Source of the DNA: Opitutales bacterium
GTDB lineage: Bacteria > Verrucomicrobiota > Verrucomicrobiia > Opitutales > Oceanipulchritudinaceae
Length of the DNA stretch: 14,908 bases
Direction of reading: 5' to 3'
Assembly (NCBI GenBank): GCA_007123395.1
Contig: SKLD01000241.1
Coordinates: forward strand, 1 to 14,908
Shown here: positions 1-6,664 of the stretch, one piece after another
How positions within the stretch are numbered: the stretch's first letter is position 1
Layout: every line of letters begins with the position of its first letter
Program-made: the position numbers and the translations under genes
The notes under the pieces: generated by a model
What the model was told of the DNA's origin: nothing
Database searches by the model: none
What the model saw: only the letters and a program-made list of their open reading frames with translations

Positions 1-1
1 G

Positions 2-634
2 GGGGACATCTCGGAGTTCATGCGCACCTTGCGGCAGCGCTACACGCGGTGGTTCAACCTCGCGCACGGGACGGCGGGGACGCTGTGGGCGGAGCGCTTC
101 GGCAGTGTGCTTGTGCAGGACACGCCGTGGCTGGTGGGGCTGATCGCGGCCTACATCGATCTGAACGCGGTGCGGGCGGGCTTGGCGGAGCTGCCGGAGA
201 ACTATCGCTGGTGCGGCTACACGGAGGCGCTGGCGAGGAAGGAGTCTCTCTGTCGCGCGCTGGCTGCCTGCTTTCCCGGGGCGAAGGACCGGGCGGAGGC
301 GCTCGCGCGCTACCGTCTGCTGATGTTCGGGAAAGGAGCGGGGTCGAAAGGCGACGGAACGGGCGCGAGGATCGACCCGGAGGCGCTGCTGGAAGCGGTG
401 AAGAACGGCGGAGAGCTGCAGCCGCACGAGTTGCTGCGGCTGCGCGCGCGGTTTCTGACGGAGGGTCGTGCGCTGGGAACGCGCGATTGGCTGGAAGAGG
501 GAGAAGGGGCGGGGATTCTTGCCAAGTTGAAGCGTCCGCCGCCGTGCAGGCCCGTCGAATTCCTCGACAACGTGGATCTGGCGGTGGCGCGCTCGCGAAC
601 GGGTTATTGTGCGGTGGAAGACCCACGGGAGTGA
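2..634 (+). CDS. REP-associated tyrosine transposase (RAYT, Y1_Tnp), 5'-truncated by window edge
   Basis: The reading frame is open from base 2 (G-D-I-S-E-F before the first Met at 20), so the gene starts outside the window. The visible part reads like the C-terminal half of Y1/HUH single-strand transposases of the RAYT group: FMRTLRQRYTRWFN, then GTLWAERF, then AAYIDLNAVRAGL. The Tyr of the AAYIDLN segment (codon 152-154) is probably the catalytic nucleophile, since family members carry it in a YIxxNP-like helix; here Pro is replaced by Ala. The HUH histidines would lie upstream and cannot be checked. The remaining ~130 residues form the usual variable C-terminal region, including HELLRLRARFLTEGRALGT. 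Such enzymes are domesticated, non-IS relatives of IS200/IS605 transposases that act on palindromic REP DNA. Two GC-rich hairpins follow the stop. The call is confident; activity is unknown. Confidence 0.85.
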   Translation, partial: GDISEFMRTLRQRYTRWFNLAHGTAGTLWAERFGSVLVQDTPWLVGLIAAYIDLNAVRAGLAELPENYRWCGYTEALARKESLCRALAACFPGAKDRAEALARYRLLMFGKGAGSKGDGTGARIDPEALLEAVKNGGELQPHELLRLRARFLTEGRALGTRDWLEEGEGAGILAKLKRPPPCRPVEFLDNVDLAVARSRTGYCAVEDPRE

Positions 635-684
635 AGACGTCGGCGACGCACGGTACTGCCCGCCGCAGTCCAAGGCGCTGCCCC

Positions 685-703
685 GCTCCTCGGAAGAGGA
701 AGC
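685..703. repeat. GC-rich hairpin with GGAA loop, downstream of the transposase
   Basis: GCTCCTC pairs with GAGG-A-AGC around a GGAA loop (7 bp with one bulged A). It lies 50 bp past the transposase stop. There is no T-tract, so it is not a classic intrinsic terminator on either strand. It could be a REP-like unit belonging to the RAYT, or incidental structure in a GC-rich spacer. Confidence 0.35.
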
Positions 704-748
704 TCCGGCAGGTCGCCCGTTGCCGCACCCAAGGCCGCGCCCGCCGCT

Positions 749-770
749 CGGCCGACCCGAGGTCTGGCCG
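749..770. repeat. Imperfect palindrome, candidate REP-like element or terminator
   Basis: CGGCCGACC and GGTC-T-GGCCG form a 9-bp stem with one bulged T and a CGA loop. A short, bulged, GC-rich palindrome next to a RAYT gene matches the known architecture of REP sequences. The alternative is a terminator shared by the converging transposase and glutamate dehydrogenase genes, since it lies 10 bp from the latter's stop; no T-run follows in either direction. Two direct copies of GGCCGCG (733-739 and 766-772) overlap the area. One copy in one window cannot prove a repeat family. Confidence 0.4.
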
Positions 771-780
771 CGACCCCTTC

Positions 781-2034
781 CTATAGCCAACCGCGTAGTT
801 TGACGGCTTCGGCGACGCGGGAGACGGCGACGAGATAAGCGGCCTGGCGCATGTGGACCTTCTGTTCGTCGTGCATTTCGTGGACGGCGTCATAGGCCCG
901 CGACATATGGTAATCGAGTTTCGTGTGTACTTCCTCCAGGGACCAGTAGTAATTGGCGTGGTTCTGCACTTGCTCGAAGTAGCTCACGGTAACGCCGCCG
1001 GCGTTGGCGAGAAAATCGGGAATGACGTGCACGCCCTTTTCGTAGAGAATGCGGTCGCCGTTGGGCGTGGTGGGTCCGTTGGCCAGCTCGCAAATGATCT
1101 TCGCTTTTATGTTCGGGGCATTTTGCCGATTGATGACATTTTCAAGGGCGGCAGGGTAAAGAATGTCAACGTCGAGTTCAAGGAGGACATCGGCGTCGAT
1201 CTCCTTTGAGCCCGGAAACCCGAGGACCTTGCCGGTCTTGTTTTTATGGGCGACAATAGCTTCGGGATCGATGCCGTCAGGGCAATGGATGGCGCCGCTC
1301 GTGTCAGAGACGGCGACGAGTTTGCCGCCGCCAAGGAGTTCGCGGTGCAATGTGGCGGCGAACTGCCCGGCATTGCCGAAGCCCTGCACAGCGTAGGTGC
1401 CGGTCGGGTCGATATCGAGGCGCTTGCAGGCGTAGCCCACGCAGAGAACGCCGCCGCGCGCGGTGGCGTCGTTGCGCCCTTGGGAGCCGCCGAGAGGGAG
1501 TGGTTTTCCGGTGATGACCGCAGGGTGCGACCGGCCGGTGATGACCTCGTATTCATCCATCATCCATGCCATGATCTGGGGTGTGGTGTAGACGTCGGGA
1601 GCGGGCACGTCGCGGTCGAAGCCCAGCTCACGCGCCATGACGCGCATCCAACCGCGCGCGAGACGCTCTTTCTCGCCGTCGGAAAGGTTCTTGGGGTTGC
1701 AGGTGACGCCGCCCTTGCCGCCGCCGAGGGGGATGTCAACGACGGACGTCTTCCATGTCATCCAGGCGGCGAGGGCGCGGACGGTATCCATGGTTTCCTC
1801 GACGTGCCAGCGGAGCCCGCCTTTGCAGGGGCCGCGGGCGTCGTTGTATTGCACCCGGTAGCCATGGAAAATCTCCGTGCTCCCGTCATCCATCTTCACG
1901 GGGATGGTGAACTTGTATTCGCGGCGCGGCCAGCGGAGCAGCTCGCGCATGGCGGGCTCGAGACCGAGCGTTTCGGCAGCCTCGTCGAACTGGGCCTGCG
2001 CGATGGAGAAGGGATTGCGGTTGTTCTGGCTCAT
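781..2034 (-). CDS. gdhA: Glutamate dehydrogenase (hexameric GDH family, 417 aa)
   Basis: This protein interconverts glutamate with 2-oxoglutarate and ammonium using NAD(P)(H) in the cytoplasm. The full family pattern is present: GPCKGGLR (K71, substrate carboxylate binding), the Glu/Leu/Phe dehydrogenase signature IPLGGGKGGV at 101-110 with catalytic K107, VPAPDVYT with D147 in the active site, the Rossmann glycine motif VQGFGNAGQ at 216-224, and GGVTVSYFEQVQN near 346-358. Length and domain order (dimerisation/substrate domain about 1-185, nucleotide domain about 190-350, C-terminal helices) are those of the RocG/GudB-like ~420-aa class. An acidic residue (D244, VAVSDTSG) sits at the end of the second Rossmann strand, which often favours NAD, but cofactor choice is not settled. 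No clear Shine-Dalgarno precedes the ATG. The start is supported because the ATG gives a normal-length N-terminus. It is divergent from the ATP-grasp fusion gene across 125 bp. Leucine dehydrogenase is less likely given length and motifs. Confidence 0.95.
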   Translation of the reverse strand: MSQNNRNPFSIAQAQFDEAAETLGLEPAMRELLRWPRREYKFTIPVKMDDGSTEIFHGYRVQYNDARGPCKGGLRWHVEETMDTVRALAAWMTWKTSVVDIPLGGGKGGVTCNPKNLSDGEKERLARGWMRVMARELGFDRDVPAPDVYTTPQIMAWMMDEYEVITGRSHPAVITGKPLPLGGSQGRNDATARGGVLCVGYACKRLDIDPTGTYAVQGFGNAGQFAATLHRELLGGGKLVAVSDTSGAIHCPDGIDPEAIVAHKNKTGKVLGFPGSKEIDADVLLELDVDILYPAALENVINRQNAPNIKAKIICELANGPTTPNGDRILYEKGVHVIPDFLANAGGVTVSYFEQVQNHANYYWSLEEVHTKLDYHMSRAYDAVHEMHDEQKVHMRQAAYLVAVSRVAEAVKLRGWL

Positions 2035-2159
2035 GCTGGAATGGTCTGTTTGGTTCGTATGGAGTCAATGCAGTTGCACCGGAGAGGGTGCCGCCGGGCC
2101 CTCCGGCGATTTTTCCCTCGCGTCTTTCTCGACCCAGATATCCGATTACACCGAAGACC
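2035..2159. promoter_or_regulatory. Divergent intergenic region between gdhA and the ATP-grasp fusion gene
   Basis: This 125-bp spacer must hold the promoters of both divergent genes unless the minus-strand gene is transcribed from elsewhere. I see no convincing -35/-10 pair and no strong operator. A GGAGAGG run (2081-2087) directly abuts a GTG (2088) in frame with the plus-strand gene, but it is too close to serve as a ribosome binding site for that codon. The best start remains the ATG at 2160. Confidence 0.4.
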
Positions 2160-4856
2160 ATGTCAACTTCCGATGACAAGTATCGTGTATCCCTCCCCGC
2201 GCTGGGCGGCCTCGCATCCACCGGCCATCCCGGCCTCGACCGCCTCATGGACAAGTTGCGGCTGGGCGACAACGTGGTCTGGCACGTGGATGACCTCGAC
2301 GACTACCGTGAGTTTGTCGGGCTCATGCTTCGCCGCGCGCACAGCGAGGGGCGCAAGGTGGTGTATGTGCGCTTCGCCAATCACGAGCAGGTTGTGCCGC
2401 GCGGGGACGGGGAGATCCGGCGGTTCGATTTCGACCCCGGCGAGGGCTTTGACCAATTCTCCCGCAAGGTGAACCTGCTCGCGGAGGCTGAGGGCCCCGG
2501 CACATACTACGTCTTTGACTGCCTCTCGGAGCTGGTGGAGCGCTGGGGCACGGAGAACATGCTCGCCAACTTTTTCCAAACGGCATGCCCCTTTCTCTAC
2601 GACATGCGCACGATCGCTTACTTTGCGATCCTGCGGCAGCGCCACAGCAACCAAATGGTGGCGCGCGTCTACAACACCACGCAAGTGTTCATCGAACTTT
2701 TCCGCGGCGGCGGCCAGCGCCTCCTACGCCTCATCAAAGTCTGGGACCGATATTCCCCCGACATGTTCGCCCTGCAACGCGTCGACGGAGACCGGTTGTG
2801 GCCGACCTTCGACCGCGACCGCGTCGAGGCCATGACCCAGCCGGAAGCCCCGGCCGCCAAGACCGGCTCACCGTGGGAGAGCCTGCACGAGCGCCTCAAG
2901 CGGGCCATCGCCGTCTCCGCGCCCATCGAGGACGACCTCGCCGTGCTCAAGGAGGAGTTTGTGCGGATGCTCGTGGGACGGGACCCCACCTTCAACCGTC
3001 TCGGCTCCCGCTACCTTAACCTGCAGGCGCTCCTGAACATCCGCGAGCGCCTGATCGGCTCCGGCCGCATCGGCGGAAAAGCGGTGGGCATGCTCCTCGC
3101 GCGTGAAATCCTCAAAGACGAACGCGACGGGTTGGATGACCCCGCCATCCTCGAGGAACACGACTCGTGGTTCATCGGTTCGGATGTCTACTACACCTAC
3201 CTCGTGCAGAACGAGTTGTTCCGCGTGCGCATCGAGACGACCCGCCCGGACCGCCCCACCCCTCCCTTTGAAGACGTGGAGGCGCGCTTCCTTGCGGGCT
3301 ATTTCCCGCCGGAAACGCTGGCGCAGTTCCGCAACATGCTTGAGCATTTCGGCCCGGTGCCCATCATCGTCCGCTCCAGCAGCCTCCTCGAAGATAGCTT
3401 CGGCGGGGCTTTCGCGGGCAAATACCGCAGTGAATTCTGCCCCAACCAAGGCACCCTCGACGAGCGCCTCGAACAACTCACGCGTGCCATCAAGCTCGTC
3501 TACGCCAGCTCGCTCGGACCCGACGCCGTCTCTTACCGCCGCCGCCGCAACCTCGAAAACAAGGAGGAGCTGATGGCCGTGCTCGTGCAGCGCGTCTCCG
3601 GCTCGCAATACCGTAAATACTTTTTCCCCACTCTCGCGGGCGTCGCCTTCTCGCGGAACCTCTACGCGTGGAACGACCGCATCGATCCGCGCCAAGGCGT
3701 CATCCGCCTCGTCTTCGGCCTCGGCACCCGCGCCGTCGACCGCGTGGGCGGCGACTACCCGCGCCTCATCGCCGTGAGCCATCCGCAACTGCGCCCGGAA
3801 GTCGGCAGCGAGGCCGCGAAATACTCGCAGCACGAAGCCGACGTCATCAATCTCGACGAAAACACCTTCGTCTCCCTGCCTGTGAGTGACGTCCTCAACG
3901 GCGTCGATTATCCAAACCTCCACTACATTGTATCGCGGTGGAAGGACGGGCACCTCGAGGATCCCTTCACGCGTTTTCTCAAACCTTCGGGCCATTACAT
4001 TCTCACCTTCAACAACCTCATCCGCCAAACCCCGCTCGTGCGTAAACTCGGCGAGATACTGGCCATTCTCGAAAAAGCCTACGGACGCGCCGTCGACATC
4101 GAGTTCACGGCCTTCTTCGAGCCGGACGGGCGCATGCGCGTCAACCTTCTGCAGTGCCGCCCGCTCTGGATGCAGGAGCAAGCCGTCGCGGTGGAGATTC
4201 CCAGGAAAATACCCGACGACCGCATCCTCTTCCGCGCCCAACGCGTTATCACCGGGGGCGTCGTGGAGTCCATCCGCTTCATCGCCTACATTGATCCCGA
4301 GGCGTATTCCAATATTGACTACCCACCCGACAAGAAGACGCTCGGCCGCGTCGTGGGGCGGCTCAACACGCATCCCGCCGTCGCCCCCCGCCATTTCATT
4401 CTCATGGGGCCGGGTCGCTGGGGTTCGAGCAACGTCGATCTCGGCGTGAATGTAAGCTACGCGGATATCGACAACGCCAACGTCCTCGTCGAACTCTCCA
4501 GCGCGGGCCACGGGCACATTCCCGAAGTCTCCTACGGCACCCACTTCTTCCAGGATCTGGTCGAGGAACACATCATCTACGTTCCGGTTTTCACGGAGCG
4601 CGGGGAATGCGCCTTCGCGCGCGACTTTTTCCGCGACGCCCCCAACCACCTCGGCGACTTCCTGCCCGATTACACCACGCTCGGGCACGTCCTGAAATTC
4701 ATCGACCTCGAGAAACTGGGGCTGCGCGCGCGCCTCCTCGCCAACCCGCAGGATCAGGAAGCGGTTTGCTACCTTGTCGAAGGCAAAGGCCCGGACGCCG
4801 CCGCACGAGGCAACGACCCGTTACAAGGAACGGCGTCAATCGACAGCAACGGCTGA
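2160..4856 (+). CDS. KaiC/RecA-like (P-loop-less) domain fused to PPDK/PEP-synthase-type ATP-grasp domain, 898 aa
   Basis: Residues ~15-215 resemble a KaiC/RAD55-type domain: TGHPGLDRLM, then LGDNVVWHVDDLDDYREFV where the Walker A loop should be, VVYVRF, and YYVFDCLSEL with D120 at the Walker B position. The GxxxxGK[ST] loop is absent. Residues ~295-668 are a pyruvate phosphate dikinase N-terminal (PEP/pyruvate-binding, ATP-grasp) domain: GRIGGKAVG (302-310), VPIIVRSSSLLEDSFGGAFA (400-419), LVQRVSGSQYRKYFFPTLAG (475-494), and VDIEFTAF (646-653) with NLLQCRPLW (662-670). Residues ~670-898 are an unassigned domain with GPGRWGSSNVDLGV (750-763) and SYGTHFFQDLVEE (791-803). The phosphohistidine (TGGxxSH) and PEP-binding barrel domains of true PPDK/PEP synthase are missing. 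The protein is probably cytoplasmic, with no membrane segments or signal. The ATG at 2160 is preferred over GTG 2088 because the KaiC-like homology begins soon after it. The domain calls are fairly safe; the reaction is unknown. Confidence 0.85.
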   Translation: MSTSDDKYRVSLPALGGLASTGHPGLDRLMDKLRLGDNVVWHVDDLDDYREFVGLMLRRAHSEGRKVVYVRFANHEQVVPRGDGEIRRFDFDPGEGFDQFSRKVNLLAEAEGPGTYYVFDCLSELVERWGTENMLANFFQTACPFLYDMRTIAYFAILRQRHSNQMVARVYNTTQVFIELFRGGGQRLLRLIKVWDRYSPDMFALQRVDGDRLWPTFDRDRVEAMTQPEAPAAKTGSPWESLHERLKRAIAVSAPIEDDLAVLKEEFVRMLVGRDPTFNRLGSRYLNLQALLNIRERLIGSGRIGGKAVGMLLAREILKDERDGLDDPAILEEHDSWFIGSDVYYTYLVQNELFRVRIETTRPDRPTPPFEDVEARFLAGYFPPETLAQFRNMLEHFGPVPIIVRSSSLLEDSFGGAFAGKYRSEFCPNQGTLDERLEQLTRAIKLVYASSLGPDAVSYRRRRNLENKEELMAVLVQRVSGSQYRKYFFPTLAGVAFSRNLYAWNDRIDPRQGVIRLVFGLGTRAVDRVGGDYPRLIAVSHPQLRPEVGSEAAKYSQHEADVINLDENTFVSLPVSDVLNGVDYPNLHYIVSRWKDGHLEDPFTRFLKPSGHYILTFNNLIRQTPLVRKLGEILAILEKAYGRAVDIEFTAFFEPDGRMRVNLLQCRPLWMQEQAVAVEIPRKIPDDRILFRAQRVITGGVVESIRFIAYIDPEAYSNIDYPPDKKTLGRVVGRLNTHPAVAPRHFILMGPGRWGSSNVDLGVNVSYADIDNANVLVELSSAGHGHIPEVSYGTHFFQDLVEEHIIYVPVFTERGECAFARDFFRDAPNHLGDFLPDYTTLGHVLKFIDLEKLGLRARLLANPQDQEAVCYLVEGKGPDAAARGNDPLQGTASIDSNG

Positions 4857-5028
4857 CCTCCGCTCGACCACGCGCGGTGAGGCCGAAGCCGCGCCGTCGA
4901 ATCCGGTCGGACGACAAGCCGGTCCGCCTACGGGAGCGGCCGGACGCCGCTTCAACCTCTTGTCAAATACGAGCAATTCCACTTTCCTTGACAACCGCCG
5001 CACCTGGCACTTGTTCAATAACTTCAAA
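4857..5028. other. Convergent intergenic spacer with hairpins and an inverted repeat
   Basis: This 172-bp gap separates two converging genes. Just after the plus-strand stop, GCGCGG (4872-4877) and CCGCGC (4889-4894) can form a hairpin with an 11-nt loop, a weak terminator candidate without a T-tract. CGGAC/GTCCG motifs recur in both orientations in the next ~60 bp. Further right the composition drops in GC, with TTGTCAA (4960-4966) and its inverse TTGACAA (4988-4994) 21 bp apart. No coding frame is convincing here. Confidence 0.4.
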
Positions 5029-6411
5029 TCAATCAATGCACCGGACACATTCCATGTCGCGCAGGTCTCCCATACGCACATCGCGCAGCATGAGGCCGAC
5101 GGCGTCCTCCGCCACAACGGGATGGCGCGCGTCAGGCGCGCGGAGGCGAAAGTCGACTTCGGAAAGAGAAATATCCACGGCATGACGGATGTAGAAGCCC
5201 CATGCGGGGAGGTGCTTGCCCGTGCCTTTGCCGTCGCGCTTTTGGAACATGTTAATCTCCGGATACGCGTCGCTGTTTTCCGGGACCTCCTCGAGGACGG
5301 CTTCGGCCGCGACCCCGCCGCCGTGCACGGCGCGTAGTCCGCTGATCCGGACGCGGCGCACAGGATGGCCCGGATACCCCGTGACCGAGGCCGCGAAAGG
5401 CCCGCATGAACGCAGGAAGATATCGTCGATGCGGATGTCTTCGAGGACACCCGCTCCGTTGAAACCATCTTCATCCACGCGGCGGTCGTGCCGGTTGCCC
5501 AGTTTGATAAAGACAGGGACAAAGGCACGTTCAATCGTCAGCCCGGTGAGGGAGATTCCGCGCATGATTCCGCCGTCGGTACACTCAAGGGCGCACCCCG
5601 TGATGACGGGCCGTCCTTCGGCGAAGCCCTCCATGGGCGCGGCCACGCGCGAGGCGGAGACGATGCAATTGGCCACGCGTATGTTCTCGAAACCGCCCAC
5701 GCTCTCCGTCCCGAACTTGATTCCGTGGCAGTTGGAACGCAGGCGGCAGTTGTTCACCGCGATATTGCGACAGGCTGCCGGACCGGTGCTTTTGAAGACA
5801 AGGGCGTCGTCGTGGCTGTCGATATCGCAATCGCTCACGAGCACGTCGGCACACCCGTCGATGTCGAGTCCGTCATTCGTCTTATTGCCATGGTTCCAGA
5901 CGCGGAGGTTGTGCAGAAACAGTTCTTCGCAAGCGAGATACTGCTGCATCCATGATCCGGCGCGGTGCAGGCTCACGTCGCGCACGGTCGCGCGGCGGCA
6001 GGCGACGAACTGGATATTGGCGGGCCGCCCCTCGCTCCCGCGCGGAAATACATGGTCGCCGCACCCGCCCGCTCCGTCGATCACACCGGCACCCGTGACG
6101 GACACATCCTCCGCCTCACAGGCGTAGACCATACGGCGGTCGAACGCCCGGCGGCTGCGCACCACGCCCTTCTCCACGGGACATTCCGCCGGGTAGTCGT
6201 CCGGGTTGTTCGTTCCCAGCAGCACCGCGCCGCGGCAGAGGTGAAGCTCGCAACCGCTCCGCAGGCGTACCGTGCCTGTGCGCCAAACACCGGGCGGCAC
6301 GGTGACGCGCCCGCCCTCCCCGCCGAGCGCGTCAATCGCCGCTTGAATCGCCTTTGTGTTGAGATTTTCGTTACCGGAAACCGCGCCAAATGCCTCAATC
6401 GAATGCATCAT
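5029..6411 (-). CDS. Glycoside hydrolase family 28-like protein (polygalacturonase-like beta-helix), 460 aa, no signal peptide
   Basis: This is a right-handed parallel beta-helix protein. The N-terminus (IEAFGAVSGNENLNTKAIQA, 5-24) and GGRVTVPPGVWRTGTVRLRS (33-52) are the usual GH28/pectate-lyase-like opening. Catalytic GH28 positions are recognisable: TNDGLDID (178-185) for NTDGxD, SHDDALVFKS (199-208) with the Asp pair D201/D202 at the canonical 21-residue spacing from D180, and NCHGIKFGTES (227-237) for the GHG motif. The RIK motif appears as FIK (301-303), losing the arginine. Family members hydrolyse alpha-galacturonosyl linkages in pectin or related uronides, often exo-acting on oligomers. 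No hydrophobic leader exists: the frame upstream of the tandem ATGs (6411, 6408) reaches a stop with no usable start. It is therefore probably cytoplasmic, acting on imported oligosaccharides. Substrate is not predictable. The FIK change may indicate altered specificity. Confidence 0.88.
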   Translation of the reverse strand: MMHSIEAFGAVSGNENLNTKAIQAAIDALGGEGGRVTVPPGVWRTGTVRLRSGCELHLCRGAVLLGTNNPDDYPAECPVEKGVVRSRRAFDRRMVYACEAEDVSVTGAGVIDGAGGCGDHVFPRGSEGRPANIQFVACRRATVRDVSLHRAGSWMQQYLACEELFLHNLRVWNHGNKTNDGLDIDGCADVLVSDCDIDSHDDALVFKSTGPAACRNIAVNNCRLRSNCHGIKFGTESVGGFENIRVANCIVSASRVAAPMEGFAEGRPVITGCALECTDGGIMRGISLTGLTIERAFVPVFIKLGNRHDRRVDEDGFNGAGVLEDIRIDDIFLRSCGPFAASVTGYPGHPVRRVRISGLRAVHGGGVAAEAVLEEVPENSDAYPEINMFQKRDGKGTGKHLPAWGFYIRHAVDISLSEVDFRLRAPDARHPVVAEDAVGLMLRDVRMGDLRDMECVRCID

Positions 6412-6509
6412 TCCGGCATCCGAAACAAAGCCCCGTCCGAATCCAAGGAAAAAGACGCGGACGCCGCTCCGACACTATTTCGGTCGTTTGTTGTTGTTGT
6501 TTTTATTAC

Positions 6510-6527
6510 GGGAATATTAGTAATCCC
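6510..6527. promoter_or_regulatory. Imperfect 18-bp palindrome, candidate operator
   Basis: GGGAATATTAGTAATCCC is symmetric at 14 of 18 positions (GGGANTANTANTANTCCC). It sits in the AT-rich island between two divergent genes, a typical place for a repressor or activator site. No regulator gene lies in the window, so the partner is unknown. Confidence 0.35.
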
Positions 6528-6533
6528 CACACG

Positions 6534-6562
6534 CCCCCTCTCCTCAACGGCGAAAGAGGGGG
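6534..6562. other. Hairpin CCCCCTCT/AGAGGGGG with 13-nt loop
   Basis: This is a perfect 8-bp inverted repeat (6534-6541 and 6555-6562). It lies about 100 bp before the first ABC gene, so it may be in that gene's 5' untranslated region or form part of a regulatory site. No T-tract follows on either strand, so an intrinsic terminator is unlikely. Confidence 0.4.
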
Positions 6563-6664
6563 TCCTATGCATTTTGCCGTTCTTGAGGCTTTACATTACG
6601 AAAGGCCGACAGCAGCGTATGAAACACTGAGAGCCTTTTCCGCGGGTCCCAAGCGCGGACAAGC

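Larger units (their letters stand above)
6412..6664. promoter_or_regulatory. Divergent intergenic region between the GH28 gene and the ABC operon, with an AT-rich island
   Basis: This 253-bp spacer contains an AT-rich stretch (about 6478-6525) that stands out from the GC-rich surroundings, including four TTG triplets. It should carry promoters for both divergent genes. A weak plus-strand promoter candidate is TTGTTG (6491-6496), 18 bp from TATTAG (6515-6520), which overlaps the imperfect palindrome at 6510-6527. Neither gene has a clear Shine-Dalgarno. These are pattern-level suggestions only. Confidence 0.4.

Noticed and set aside
657..751. Possible tandem duplication of ~37 bp in the spacer after the transposase (657-693 against 713-751)
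   Set aside because: The alignment needs several gaps and mismatches, and the sequence is so GC-rich that such similarity can arise by chance.
2088..2159. Upstream GTG start for the ATP-grasp fusion
   Set aside because: The extra 24 residues are Pro/Arg-rich and unlike a KaiC-type N-terminus, and the purine run abuts the GTG without spacing.
2868..4688. Long minus-strand open frame opposite the ATP-grasp fusion
   Set aside because: It is antisense to a clear protein-coding gene, its composition is that of a GC-rich codon shadow, and it shows no family motif.
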